Source of the DNA: Curtobacterium sp. MR_MD2014
GTDB taxonomy: Bacteria; Actinomycetota; Actinomycetes; Actinomycetales; Microbacteriaceae
Direction: 5' to 3'
NCBI RefSeq assembly: GCF_000772085.1
Contig: NZ_CP009755.1
Coordinates: forward strand, 2,356,001 to 2,420,000
Length of the DNA stretch: 64,000 bases
A program made the position numbers and the translations under genes. Position 1 is the stretch's first letter, and every line of letters begins with the position of its first letter. Positions 42,617-51,192 of the stretch are shown here, piece after piece. A model generated the notes under the pieces. That model had not been told where the DNA came from. It ran no database searches and was given only the letters and a program-made list of their open reading frames with translations.

Positions 42617-43669
42617 CTACAGCTTGGTGACCTGGTCGAAGCTGAGCTCGACCGGGGTCTCGCGCTCGAACAGCGAGACGAGGACGGTGAGCTTGCCGCT
42701 CTCCGGCTTGATCTCGGAGATCGAACCCGGCAGGCCCGCGAACGAGCCTTCCTTGATGGTGATCGTCTCGCCGATCTCGAAGTCGACCTCGGCCTGCGGC
42801 TGCGCCTGTGCGGCACCGCCGGACTTCGCGCCACCCTTGGTCGGTGCGGCCTCGGCGACCTGCACGAGCGACTTCAGCATGCCGAACGCCTCGTCGAAGC
42901 GGAGCGGCGTCGGGTTGTGGGCGTTGCCGACGAAGCCGGTGACACCGGGGGTGTGGCGGACGACCGACCACGAGTCCTCGTTGAGGTCCATGCGGACGAG
43001 CACGTACGAGGGGATCCGGACGCGGGTGACCAGCTTGCGCTGCCCGTTCTTGATCTCGACGACGTCCTCCATCGGGACCTCGACCTGGTAGATCGAGTCC
43101 TCCATCGACATCGAGATCATGCGGTTCTCGATGTTCGACTTCACGCGGCGCTCGAAGCCCGCGTAGGAGTGGATGACGTACCACTTGCCCGGCTTCATCC
43201 GCAGTTCGGCCTTGAAGGCGTCGTACGGGTCGACCTCGGCGGGCTCGTCGTCGACCTCGTCGGCGTCGAGGGCCTCGTCCGCGGCGAGCGTCTCGTTCGC
43301 GTCGGCTGCGGAGGCGTCCTCGAGCTCGGTCTCCTCCTCGTCCTCGACCGCCTCGACGGCGGCCTCGGCCTCGTCGGCGGAGTCGATGTCGAGCGCGTCG
43401 TCGACGACGGCGTCGGCCTCGGGGTCGCGGGACTCGGCCAGCGCCGTGAGCGCCTCGTCGATGGAGGTGTCCACCGTGCCGTCGTCCGGCTCGTCGCTCG
43501 TCCCGAGGGACTCGGCGTCCTCGTCCTCGACGGAGATCGCACGCTCCTCGGCGGACTCGACCGAACGGCCCTCGGCGGTCTCGACGTCGCCTTCCTGGTT
43601 CTCCTCGACCTCGGAGGACTGCTCGGCAGCCGTGGCGAGGTCGATGTCGTCGCGGGAGTAGTCAGACAC
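42617..43669 (-). CDS. nusG: Transcription elongation/termination factor NusG with long acidic N-terminus
   Basis: A 350-residue protein. Residues about 160-270 are the NGN domain (MKPGKWYVIHSYAGFERRVK, VRIPSYVLVRMDLNEDSW), and the C-terminus is the KOW domain (VDFEIGETITIKEGSFAGLP). The first ~155 residues are an Asp/Glu/Ala-rich, probably disordered extension; E. coli NusG is about 181 residues, while actinobacterial NusG proteins often carry such extensions. It binds RNA polymerase and links it to Rho or the ribosome. It is downstream of secE and upstream of rplK, the usual order. Confidence 0.98.
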   Translation of the reverse strand: MSDYSRDDIDLATAAEQSSEVEENQEGDVETAEGRSVESAEERAISVEDEDAESLGTSDEPDDGTVDTSIDEALTALAESRDPEADAVVDDALDIDSADEAEAAVEAVEDEEETELEDASAADANETLAADEALDADEVDDEPAEVDPYDAFKAELRMKPGKWYVIHSYAGFERRVKSNIENRMISMSMEDSIYQVEVPMEDVVEIKNGQRKLVTRVRIPSYVLVRMDLNEDSWSVVRHTPGVTGFVGNAHNPTPLRFDEAFGMLKSLVQVAEAAPTKGGAKSGGAAQAQPQAEVDFEIGETITIKEGSFAGLPGSISEIKPESGKLTVLVSLFERETPVELSFDQVTKL

Positions 43670-43815
43670 TGCGGTTCTTTCCGTTCGGTGGTGCGGATCG
43701 GGTGAGTGGCCGGAGCGGTTCGCGTCCGTCGCCGTCTCGGGCGACCGTACTCCTGTCGGGGTCCGGCCAGGTGAACGGACGCAGCAGACCAGCCGTCAGG
43801 CCGGTCGGCGACGGG

Positions 43816-44094
43816 TCAGGCCGTGGGACCGTTGCCGAAGACGTAACCGACGCCGAGACCGAAGACGAAGTCGAGGATCGACACCAGGATCATCATCACG
43901 ACGACGAAGACGAGCACGACGCCGGTGTAGCTGAAGAGCTCCTTGCGGGTCGGCGTGACGACCTTGCGGAGTTCGCCGATGACCTGGCGGATGAAGAGGA
44001 CGACGGCAGCGATCGGGCCACCACGCTGAGCACGGTCGGCCTTGGCCTTCGCGACGACGTCGTCCGCCGTCGTCTCCATGTCCTTGCTCGCCAC
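43816..44094 (-). CDS. secE: Preprotein translocase subunit SecE
   Basis: A 92-residue protein from the GTG at 44094, chosen because GGAAGG lies 7 bases before it; a GTG at 44100 and an ATG at 44079 are alternatives. The conserved amphipathic helix [20 protein letters not shown] is followed by one membrane helix ([20 protein letters not shown]). SecE clamps SecY in the translocon. It sits between tRNA-Trp and nusG, as in most actinomycetes. Confidence 0.97.
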   Translation of the reverse strand: MASKDMETTADDVVAKAKADRAQRGGPIAAVVLFIRQVIGELRKVVTPTRKELFSYTGVVLVFVVVMMILVSILDFVFGLGVGYVFGNGPTA

Positions 44095-44114
44095 CTTCAC
44101 ACCTTCCAGACTTG

Positions 44115-44187
44115 CAGGGCGGACAGGACTCGAACCTGCAACCTGCGGTTTTGGAGACCGCTGCTCTACCAATTGAGCCACCGCCCT
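44115..44187 (-). tRNA. tRNA-Trp (anticodon CCA)
   Basis: A 73-nt tRNA with acceptor arm AGGGCGG / CCGCCCT, discriminator G and anticodon stem-loop GCGGT-CTCCAAA-ACCGC, giving CCA. The T arm is CAGG-TTCGAA-CCTG-like. No CCA is encoded. It lies just upstream of secE. Confidence 0.97.
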
Positions 44188-44318
44188 GTAGGGGTCGGAA
44201 CCCCCTGGGGCACGTCCCGTCACCGTTCCGTGCGCCGGTGGTCGAGTGTACGGGAGTCCGTCACACGCTGTCCACTCGGCCGCTCCCCCCGGCGTGCCGC
44301 GCCGGTAGGCTGGCGGCC

Positions 44319-45587
44319 GTGAGCACCGCAGCCCCCGGCCCCGAGTCCACCGCCCCCGAGACCGCGACGGACTCCGTCGCCGCGACCTCCGCCCGTCCGC
44401 GCATCGCGTCGCGCATCGCCGCGATCGCCGAGTCCGCGACGCTCAAGGTCGATGCGAAGGCCAAGGCGCTCAAGGCCGCCGGTCGTCCGGTGATCTCGTT
44501 CGCGGCGGGCGAGCCGGACTTCGCGACGCCGCAGCACGTGGTCGACGCCGCCGTCCTGGCCGTCCAGGACCCCGCGAACCACCGCTACACGCCGGCGACG
44601 GGCCTGCCCGAGCTCAAGCGGGCGATCGCCGAGAAGACCGCTCGCGAGTCCGGCGTCACCGTCGACCCGTCGCAGGTCATCGTCACCAACGGCGGGAAGC
44701 AGGCCGTCTACCAGGCCTTCCAGACCATCGTGGACGAGGGCGACGAGGTCCTGCTGCCCGCTCCCTACTGGACCACCTACCCCGAGGCGATCCGCCTGGC
44801 CGGCGGCGTCCCGGTCGAGGTCTTCGCGGGCAGCGACCAGGACTACCTCGTCACGGTCGAGCAGCTCGAGGCAGCGCGCACGCCGAGGACCAAGGCGCTG
44901 CTGTTCTGCTCGCCGTCGAACCCCACCGGCTCGGTGTACTCGGCCGAGCAGACGAAGGCCATCGGCGAGTGGGCGCTCGAGCACGGCATCTGGGTGGTCA
45001 GCGACGAGATCTACCAGGACCTGGTCTACGACGACGTCGCCTTCACGGGCATCCTCGACGCGGTGCCGGCCCTCGCCGACACCACGATCCTCGTCAACGG
45101 CGTCGCGAAGACGTACGCCATGACCGGGTGGCGCGTCGGGTGGTCCATCGGCCCGGCCGACGCCGTGAAGGCCGCGTCCAACCTGCAGTCGCACCTGTCG
45201 TCGAACGTGGCGAACGTGTCGCAGCGTGCCGCGATCGCAGCCCTCACCGGCCCGCAGGAGCCCGTCGCGGCGATGCGCGAGGCGTTCGACCGCCGCCGTC
45301 GCGCCATCGTCGAGGGGCTCAACGCGATCCCGGGCTTCGTCACCCCGACCCCGAAGGGCGCCTTCTACGTCTACCCCGACGTCACGGCGCTCCTCGGCCG
45401 CGAGTGGGCGGGGTCGACCCCGACGACCACGCTCGAGCTCGCGGACCTGATCCTCGAGCACGCCGAGGTCGCGGTCGTCCCGGGCGAGGCCTTCGGCCCC
45501 TCCGGCTACATCCGGATGTCCTACGCGCTCGGCGACGACGACATCGCCGAGGGCGTCCGGCGGCTGGCGGCGTTCTTCTCCGCGTAG
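44319..45587 (+). CDS. aspC: Aspartate aminotransferase-type PLP aminotransferase
   Basis: A 422-residue fold-type I aminotransferase. [67 protein letters not shown] and [16 protein letters not shown] (with the PLP lysine) are typical of class I/II aspartate aminotransferases. It transfers amino groups between aspartate and 2-oxoglutarate, making oxaloacetate and glutamate. GTG start at 44319 with TAGGCT 7 bases upstream (leaderless pattern). It is divergent from tRNA-Trp and followed by a family B palindrome; the symbol is by function, not proven orthology. Confidence 0.93.
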   Translation: MSTAAPGPESTAPETATDSVAATSARPRIASRIAAIAESATLKVDAKAKALKAAGRPVISFAAGEPDFATPQHVVDAAVLAVQDPANHRYTPATGLPELKRAIAEKTARESGVTVDPSQVIVTNGGKQAVYQAFQTIVDEGDEVLLPAPYWTTYPEAIRLAGGVPVEVFAGSDQDYLVTVEQLEAARTPRTKALLFCSPSNPTGSVYSAEQTKAIGEWALEHGIWVVSDEIYQDLVYDDVAFTGILDAVPALADTTILVNGVAKTYAMTGWRVGWSIGPADAVKAASNLQSHLSSNVANVSQRAAIAALTGPQEPVAAMREAFDRRRRAIVEGLNAIPGFVTPTPKGAFYVYPDVTALLGREWAGSTPTTTLELADLILEHAEVAVVPGEAFGPSGYIRMSYALGDDDIAEGVRRLAAFFSA

Positions 45588-45600
45588 CCCCCTCCGCAGC

Positions 45601-45660
45601 ACGCAACGTGGGCGGTTCCGCGCAGCGCTTGACCGCTGCGCGGAGCCGCCCACGTTGCGT
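45601..45660. repeat. 60-bp palindrome, family B copy 2
   Basis: Ends ACGCAACGTGGGCGG and CCGCCCACGTTGCGT are perfect complements, with inner arms TCCGCGCAGCG/CGCTGCGCGGA. It begins 13 bases after the aminotransferase stop and lies before the convergent murB end, like copy 1 at 31824-31883. Confidence 0.9.
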
Positions 45661-45705
45661 CTCGCGAGACTGCGACGGCCGGGAGGCGCGGCGACCGTCC
45701 GGTGG

Positions 45706-46737
45706 TCAGCTCGCGCCGAGCAGGTCCCCCACCACGACCGGCTCCGGGACCAGCGAGACGCCGAAGCGGTTCAGGACGGTCACCTGGACGTACCGCGCGA
45801 GCTCGGCGACCTGGGCTGCGGTGGCACCCCCGCGGTTGGTCAGCGCCAGGGTGTGCTTCGACGAGATCGCGGCGTGCGACCCGGGGACCGTGTACCCGCG
45901 GTGCACCCCCGCGTGCTCGATGAGCCACGCGGCGCTGAGCTTCACGTCGTCGCCGGCCGGCCAACGAGGGGCCTCCGGCGGCAGCGTCTCGGCGAACCCG
46001 GCCGACACGATCGGGTTCGTGAAGAACGAGCCGGCGCTCCACGTGTCCGGGTCGGCGTCGTCGAGCACCATCCCCTTGGACGACCGCAGGCGCAGCACCG
46101 TCGTCCGGATGGTCATCGGGTCGACCGGGGTGCCGAGCTCGACGCCGAGCGAGCCGGCCAGCTGGGCGTAGCGGACGGGCACGCCCTCGACCACGGTGGC
46201 GCCGAGCCGGAACTCGACCGTCAGCACCACGCCTCGTCGCCCGTGCTTGAGCGTCGAGGTGCGGTAGCCGAGCGCCAGCTCGGCCGCGTCCACCCACGCG
46301 CGTTCCCCCGTCGACGCGTCGAGGAACTCGATGCGGGAGAGCACGTCGGAGAGCTCGACCCCGTAGGCGCCGATGTTCTGCACGGGGGCGGCACCGACCG
46401 TGCCCGGGATGCCGCTGAGGGCCTCCAGGCCGGTCCAACCGTTCTCGACGGTCGTCGCGACGAACCGGTCCCACGGTTCACCGGCCGCGACGCGGACGGT
46501 GACGCCGTCCTCGTCGGGCTCGGCGTCGACACCGCGCGTCCGGACGAGCACGACGGTGCCGGCGAAGCCGTCGTCGGCGACGAGCAGGTTGCTGCCGCCA
46601 CCGACGACGAGCCACTCGTCGTCCTGCCACGCGGTGTGCGCGTGCGCGACGAGCTCGTCGGTCGTGTCCGCGACCAGGAGCGTCGCCGCAGGACCTCCGA
46701 CGCGGAACGTGGTGAGGTCGGCGAGTCGCGTCGACAC
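45706..46737 (-). CDS. murB: UDP-N-acetylenolpyruvoylglucosamine reductase
   Basis: A 343-residue FAD enzyme from the GTG at 46737. The N-terminal FAD domain has TTFRVGGPAATLLVADT, LVVGGGSNLLVAD and GIPGTVGAAPVQNIGAYGVE; the catalytic serine lies in WSAGSFFTNPIVS and the C-terminal AAWLIEHAGVHRGY follows. It reduces UDP-GlcNAc enolpyruvate to UDP-MurNAc in peptidoglycan synthesis. It starts 2 bases after the MaoC dehydratase stop with no Shine-Dalgarno, so it is probably translated by coupling. Confidence 0.97.
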   Translation of the reverse strand: MSTRLADLTTFRVGGPAATLLVADTTDELVAHAHTAWQDDEWLVVGGGSNLLVADDGFAGTVVLVRTRGVDAEPDEDGVTVRVAAGEPWDRFVATTVENGWTGLEALSGIPGTVGAAPVQNIGAYGVELSDVLSRIEFLDASTGERAWVDAAELALGYRTSTLKHGRRGVVLTVEFRLGATVVEGVPVRYAQLAGSLGVELGTPVDPMTIRTTVLRLRSSKGMVLDDADPDTWSAGSFFTNPIVSAGFAETLPPEAPRWPAGDDVKLSAAWLIEHAGVHRGYTVPGSHAAISSKHTLALTNRGGATAAQVAELARYVQVTVLNRFGVSLVPEPVVVGDLLGAS

Positions 46738-46739
46738 GG

Positions 46740-47165
46740 TCAGCGGAACACCACCGTGACCTGCGCCTTGCCGAGCACGGTCTGCCCGGCGGCGGTCACG
46801 GTGAGGTCGATGCGCTGCGGACGCCCCTGGTCGTCGACGGTGCCGACCTTCGCGACGACGCCGACGGTCGCGCCCTGCTCGGGGTCGACGACGACGGGGC
46901 GGGTGAATCGGACGCCGTAGCGCTGGACCCAGCCGCGGTCGCCGAGCCACTCGGCGACGGGCTGGACGGCGAGCCCCATCGTCAGCATGCCGTGCGCGAG
47001 CACGCCGGGGAGCCCGACGGAGGCGGCGACGTCGTCGCGGTAGTGGATCGGGTTGAAGTCGCCCGAGGCACCGGCGTAGCGGACGAGCGCGTCGCGGGTG
47101 AGGTGGACCTCGCGCTCGGCGACGACGGTGCCGACCTCGAGCGCGGTGGCGGGTGCGGTGGTCAT
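46740..47165 (-). CDS. MaoC-family dehydratase (HadB-like)
   Basis: A 141-residue hot-dog-fold protein. VRYAGASGDFNPIHYRDDVAA is the hydratase-2 active-site motif with the catalytic Asp and His, followed by LPGVLAHGMLTMGLAV. It would pair with the HadA-like subunit encoded upstream as a (3R)-hydroxyacyl dehydratase. The genes overlap by 4 bases (ATGA), and murB follows. The acyl substrate is not known here. Confidence 0.92.
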   Translation of the reverse strand: MTTAPATALEVGTVVAEREVHLTRDALVRYAGASGDFNPIHYRDDVAASVGLPGVLAHGMLTMGLAVQPVAEWLGDRGWVQRYGVRFTRPVVVDPEQGATVGVVAKVGTVDDQGRPQRIDLTVTAAGQTVLGKAQVTVVFR

Positions 47166-47611
47166 GCGTCGTCTCCTCGGACCACGAGGGTGGAGGTCGC
47201 GGTGACGACGTGCTCCCCCGAGGCGTCCTGCATCGTGCTCTCGGCGGTCACCATGGCGTTGCCGCCGAGGGTCTTCACGCTGGTGACGGTGAGCGTGGCG
47301 GTCAGCTCGTCGCCCGCGACGATCGGCCGGTCGTAGGTGAAGGACTGCTCACCGTGCACGACGCGGGAGAAGTCGATGCCGGCGTCCGGCTCGGCCAGGA
47401 GCTGGGCGAGCGTCGCCTCCTGCACGACGACGGCGAAGGTCGGCGGGGCGACCACGTCGGTGTAGCCGGCGGCGCGGGCGGCGTCGGGCTCGTGGTGGAT
47501 CGGGTTCGTCGCGAACACGGCGCGCGAGAACTCGCGCACCTTCTCACGACCGACCAGGTAGGGCTGGGCCGGCGGGAACGTCCTGCCGACGAGCTCGGGG
47601 TTCACTGACAC
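47162..47611 (-). CDS. FAS1-type MaoC N-terminal dehydratase domain (HadA-like)
   Basis: A 149-residue hot-dog-fold protein from the GTG at 47611, supported by TAGACT 7 bases upstream (leaderless pattern). VGREKVREFSRAVFATNPIH and YTDVVAPPTFAVVV are typical of the MaoC-like N-terminal domain, but the hydratase catalytic pair is degenerate, as expected for the HadA partner. It forms the non-catalytic or binding half of the dehydratase with the following gene. The three genes to murB are arranged as one transcript, the common actinobacterial order. Confidence 0.9.
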   Translation of the reverse strand: MSVNPELVGRTFPPAQPYLVGREKVREFSRAVFATNPIHHEPDAARAAGYTDVVAPPTFAVVVQEATLAQLLAEPDAGIDFSRVVHGEQSFTYDRPIVAGDELTATLTVTSVKTLGGNAMVTAESTMQDASGEHVVTATSTLVVRGDDA

Positions 47612-47730
47612 GCGTGGGAGTCTACCGAGCACGCTCGACACACGCCCTCTCCCTGAGCATGCATCGGCTATGCTCGCCGCACGGTGTCCGGGGGGACGCC
47701 GGGTACGACTCCGGGGACGGGGAGGGACTC

Positions 47731-48108
47731 ATGGAGCACACGACGCAGTACGCGGTCCACACGGGCGACCGGTGCACCGCCATGGAGGTCGCCGGCGCGG
47801 CACTCCGACAGACCGGGCACCGGGTCGAGTCGACCGGGGGCACGATCACCGCGACGATCGGCAACCGGCTGCTGACGATCCTGCTCGGCGCCCTCGTGCA
47901 CCCGGCGCGGGAGTTCCGGCGGTACGAGCTCTCGACGACCGTCACGGGGACGTCGACCACGATCACGCTCCGGCACGCCCAGCACGCCACGGCGGTGTCC
48001 GGGGGCGGCATCGGCTCCGGGCGTCGGCGGAGCGCCCGGCAGCAGGTGGAGGCGACGCTCGAACGGGCCCTCCGGGCGGCGGGAGTGCTGACCACTCCCC
48101 CGCGCTGA
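47731..48108 (+). CDS. Hypothetical protein, 125 residues
   Basis: From an ATG at 47731 with GGGGAGGGACTC immediately upstream. MEHTTQYAVHTGDRCTAMEV leads to a small alpha/beta protein (TITATIGNRLLTILLGALV, ELSTTVTGTSTTITLRHAQH) with a basic C-terminus. I do not recognise the family. The alternation of short strands resembles small lipid- or RNA-binding folds, but nothing decides this. It is divergent from the HadA-like gene and followed by a 19-bp repeat array. Confidence 0.65.
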   Translation: MEHTTQYAVHTGDRCTAMEVAGAALRQTGHRVESTGGTITATIGNRLLTILLGALVHPAREFRRYELSTTVTGTSTTITLRHAQHATAVSGGGIGSGRRRSARQQVEATLERALRAAGVLTTPPR

Positions 48109-48154
48109 GGCGCGACCGCGGAGCGTCACAGCGCGGCAGGGGCAGGCACACCCG

Positions 48155-48230
48155 GCGAGAACGGGCGCGCCTGATGAGGACAGTCGTACCTGGCGAGAAC
48201 GGGCGTACCTGGCGAGAACGGGCGTACCTG
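48155..48230. repeat. 19-bp tandem repeat array, four units
   Basis: Units at 48155, 48174, 48193 and 48212, the last two identical (GCGAGAACGGGCGTACCTG) and the first two diverged. The period, 19 bp, and the GCGAGA start are shared with the array at 6506-6631. The region 48109-48419 otherwise holds no gene, only the tRNA terminator at its end. Confidence 0.85.
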
Positions 48231-48390
48231 GTCTGCCAGGAACCCTCGGCATGCTCGATCCCACTCGGTACAGCGCCCGCGATGGGAAGGATCGGGCGGA
48301 GCGACGGGCCTCGGATCAGACCGATGACGCCCCGAGCCGACGTGCCTCGAGACCGACGCAGCCCGGGAACGACGCGCCCCGGGAACGACG

Positions 48391-48416
48391 AAAGCCCGGC
48401 GATCTGGCCGCCGGGC
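48391..48416 (-). terminator. Terminator after tRNA-Thr/tRNA-Met
   Basis: On the minus strand, GCCCGGCG and CGCCGGGC form a stem followed by TTTCG, 3 bases downstream of the tRNA-Met CCA. Confidence 0.8.
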
Positions 48417-48419
48417 CTG

Positions 48420-48496
48420 TGGTAGCGAGGACGGGACTTGAACCCGTGACCCCACGATTATGAGTCGTGTGCTCTAACCAACTGAGCTACCCCGCC
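48420..48496 (-). tRNA. tRNA-Met (anticodon CAT, elongator type)
   Basis: A 77-nt tRNA including encoded CCA. Acceptor GGCGGGG pairs with CCTCGCT (two G-U pairs), then A and CCA. The anticodon stem-loop ACGA-CTCATAA-TCGT gives CAT. A paired first base and lack of the GGG/CCC initiator stem argue for the elongator, not the initiator. Confidence 0.93.
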
Positions 48497-48528
48497 GGAG
48501 ATCCGGAGCGACAACAGCTCCGGGTCGG

Positions 48529-48600
<72 letters not shown>

Positions 48601-48692
48601 GAGTGCCGCTCGGCGGCACCAGACGAGCGTAGCAGACGTGCGACGGTGGTCGGGAACCGGACGTGTCGCCCGGGCGTGCCGCCGCTCCTCCG

Positions 48693-49904
48693 CTAGTTCG
48701 CGTTGGCGCGGAGCCAGGTCAGCGGGTCCACCGGGACGCCACCGACGTGGATCTCCAGGTGTAGGTGCGGGCCGGTCGAGTTGCCGGTCGACCCGACCTC
48801 GCCGAGTTCGTCGCCGACGGCGACCTCCTGCCCGGTGACGACCTTGAACGTGCCGTCCTTCATGTGGCCGTACACGCTGACGAACTGCTTGCCGTCGACG
48901 TCGTGCTGCACCCACACGTCGTTGCCGAAGCCGCCGTCGTGCGCCTGCACCTTGATGACCGTGCCCGCGGCGACGGAGCGGATCGGGGTCCCCTCGCCCG
49001 GGGCGAAGTCGACGCCCATGTGGTTCGTCGAGCAGAACGAGCAGCCCTCGACCTGACGACCGCCGAAGCCCGACGTGATCGGCACCCCGGTCAGGAACGG
49101 CCACTGGATCGAGCCGTTCGGGTCGTTCGAGAAGGACGACGCGTCGACGTTCTTGTACTGCGTGGCGGACGTCACCGAGTACTGGTCGCGGGTGGTCTCG
49201 GCCTCCACGGCACCGTTGCCCACGCTGAGGGACTGTGCTCCGCCGGCGGCGGTGGCGCGAGCCGCGGTGGTGTCCGCCGGCGGCACCCAGAGCGCCTGCG
49301 CCGGCAGCGACGTCGACACGACCAGCCCGGCGGCGAACAGCAGTGCGCCGACGGCGGTGACCCGCGAGGCGTTCCGGCGGAAGGCGTCACCGCGCGTGCT
49401 GCCCGTGGACACCGACGACGCCGAGGCGCTGCTGATGTGTCGGGTCGCACGGTCGACGCGGACGGCCGCGGCGGTGCGCCGTGCACGGCCGCGGCCGGCC
49501 TCCGGAGCCCTGCCGCCGGACGTCGGGGCGGTCGCGGGACGTCGCGCTCCCGACGGACGGACCGCATCGACGACCGGGGTCGGGGCGCGCGAGGCGTCCG
49601 CCGCCGGCGCGACGTCGGGCGAGACCGGCGCGGGCGGCGTGACCGCTCCGGCGGACGGTGCCGGCCGGACCGGTGAGGCCGGCGCGAGGTCGATCGGTGA
49701 GACCGGGGCTGCGGGCGTCGTCGGGGCGACGAGCTCGTCGAACGACGGCACGTCGACCGGGGACTGCGGAGCCGCTGCGGAGCGCGGGGTGCTGGTCGCA
49801 GCCGCTCGACGCTCGGCCTCGATGCGTGCGCGTCGCGTCAGGTGCACGGCCGGCTCGGTCTCGGTGCGGGTGGGCGTCTGCGCAGTCGTGGAGGCGTGGG
49901 GCAT
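48693..49904 (-). CDS. M23 metallopeptidase with long Pro/Ala-rich cytoplasmic region
   Basis: A 403-residue protein. Residues 1-~180 are Ala/Pro/Thr/Arg-rich and probably disordered. A membrane helix near 190-205 (VGALLFAAGLVVSTSLPAQA) serves as a signal anchor or late signal peptide. The extracellular C-terminus holds the LytM/M23 domain: TNHMGVDFAPGEGTPI (zinc His-x3-Asp) and GPHLHLEIHVGG (HxH). It would cleave peptidoglycan cross-bridges or regulate amidases during growth and division. A PubCRIPT-type cofactor is not visible. It is transcribed away from the tRNA-Thr/Met pair. Confidence 0.9.
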   Translation of the reverse strand: MPHASTTAQTPTRTETEPAVHLTRRARIEAERRAAATSTPRSAAAPQSPVDVPSFDELVAPTTPAAPVSPIDLAPASPVRPAPSAGAVTPPAPVSPDVAPAADASRAPTPVVDAVRPSGARRPATAPTSGGRAPEAGRGRARRTAAAVRVDRATRHISSASASSVSTGSTRGDAFRRNASRVTAVGALLFAAGLVVSTSLPAQALWVPPADTTAARATAAGGAQSLSVGNGAVEAETTRDQYSVTSATQYKNVDASSFSNDPNGSIQWPFLTGVPITSGFGGRQVEGCSFCSTNHMGVDFAPGEGTPIRSVAAGTVIKVQAHDGGFGNDVWVQHDVDGKQFVSVYGHMKDGTFKVVTGQEVAVGDELGEVGSTGNSTGPHLHLEIHVGGVPVDPLTWLRANAN

Positions 49905-50083
49905 GTGTTCGAGGCTGATCCTGATCGGGGCACGGGGCGCTCGTGTGTAACGAGCAGATAACGGGACTGGAGCACGCTAGCAGGGGCCGTCGCGCACCGC
50001 CAGTCGTCTGCACGACCGTGCACCGTCCGCGAGCGGTGCCCCACCGGACCCTGCCGGCGCCCGGCGAGTGCGCCTCCGGGCCG

Positions 50084-50905
50084 TCAGTCGGCGAGCACCT
50101 CGGACTCGAGCCGACGGACCAGGGACTCCAGCTGGTCGGCGACGGCGGGGGCCGCGAACAGGAAGGAGCGCGTGCCGCCGGCCTCCCAGATCCGGACGCT
50201 CGCTCCGGCCTCGGCGGCGACGAGCGACCCCGCCGCCATGTCCCACGGGTTGATGCCGCGCTCGTAGTACGCGTCGACGGTGCCGGCCCCGACCGCGCAG
50301 CAGTCGAGCGACGCCGCTCCCGCGCGACGGACGTCCCGCACCTCGCCGATCAGGCCGGCCAGCACCGCGACCTGCTCACGCCGACGGTCGGCGGTGTAGC
50401 CGAAGCCCGTCGCGACGAGCGTCTCCGCGAGGGACGACGGGGTCGACACGCGGAGCGGGACGCCGTCGCGTGTCGCGCCCTCGCCGGACACCGCCCGGAA
50501 CACGGTGCCGGTCGCCGGCGCCACGACGATCCCCGCGAGCGCCTCCCACTGCGTCGGGTCCGCGCTCCCCCGCACGACGCCGATGCTCACCCCGTACTGC
50601 TCACTGCCGTAGAGGTAGTTGACCGTGCCGTCGATCGGGTCGACCACCCAGGTGATCCCCGTGGACCCGGCACCGGAGCCGGACTCCTCGCCGTGGAAGG
50701 CGTCGTCGGGACGCGCCTCGGCGATCCGCGTGCGGACGAGGTCCTCGACCTCCCGGTCGGCAGCCGTGACGACGTCGACGATGCTCGACTTCCGGTCGGC
50801 GACCTCGACCCCCTCCGCTCGTCGGCGGGCCGCGAGCGCTGCTGCCTCACGGGCGATCGACTCGGCGAGGTCGGCGAACTGGGCGGGAGCGAGGCTGTCG
50901 GGCAT
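50084..50905 (-). CDS. Inositol monophosphatase family protein
   Basis: A 273-residue protein from the ATG at 50905, with CAGGCT 6 bases upstream (leaderless pattern). The family motifs are all present: ARPDDAFHGEESG (metal-binding GEES), WVVDPIDGTVNYLYG (DPIDGT) and GINPWDMAAGSLVA (WDxAAG). These Mg-dependent phosphatases hydrolyse inositol monophosphates, histidinol phosphate or PAP; which one applies cannot be told. It is downstream of tRNA-Tyr with a hairpin between. Confidence 0.93.
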   Translation of the reverse strand: MPDSLAPAQFADLAESIAREAAALAARRRAEGVEVADRKSSIVDVVTAADREVEDLVRTRIAEARPDDAFHGEESGSGAGSTGITWVVDPIDGTVNYLYGSEQYGVSIGVVRGSADPTQWEALAGIVVAPATGTVFRAVSGEGATRDGVPLRVSTPSSLAETLVATGFGYTADRRREQVAVLAGLIGEVRDVRRAGAASLDCCAVGAGTVDAYYERGINPWDMAAGSLVAAEAGASVRIWEAGGTRSFLFAAPAVADQLESLVRRLESEVLAD

Positions 50906-50956
50906 GGCACCAGCCTGCCGGATCAGGCCCCGGAAGGACGCCAGGCCGGGAACGGC

Positions 50957-50987
50957 AACAGCCCCGTCCGGATCGGACGGGGCTGTT
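50957..50987 (-). terminator. Terminator after tRNA-Tyr
   Basis: A perfect 14-bp stem AACAGCCCCGTCCG / CGGACGGGGCTGTT with loop GAT, 5 bases after the tRNA on the minus strand. Confidence 0.85.
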
Positions 50988-50992
50988 CGCTG

Positions 50993-51074
50993 TGGCAAGT
51001 GAGGGATTCGAACCCCCGAAGGCTACGCCGGCTGATTTACAGTCAGATCCCTTTGGCCGCTTGGGTAACTTGCC
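50993..51074 (-). tRNA. tRNA-Tyr (anticodon GTA)
   Basis: An 82-nt class II tRNA with acceptor GGCAAGT/ACTTGCC, discriminator A, anticodon loop CTGTAAA (GTA) and a long variable arm (GCCGGCG...). The T arm is GGGGG-TTCGAAT-CCCTC. No CCA is encoded. Confidence 0.95.
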
Positions 51075-51192
51075 GTGTGCGCACCCGACCGGTGTGGTCA
51101 CCAACCGAAGGCGCGCTGAAGAGCATACCGGACGTCGGAGGGTGCTCGTGACCACCGAACCGGGATCCCGTCGCGCCGTTAGGCTGTCCCGC

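Noticed and set aside
31933..44100. Genomic island inserted into the ribosomal block
   Set aside because: GC content and codon use do not change visibly, no integrase or att repeats are seen, and a split rplKA/rplJL is normal in other actinomycetes.
45601..45660. Possible tRNA or riboswitch
   Set aside because: It folds only as a simple inverted repeat, with no tRNA arms or known ligand-binding motif.
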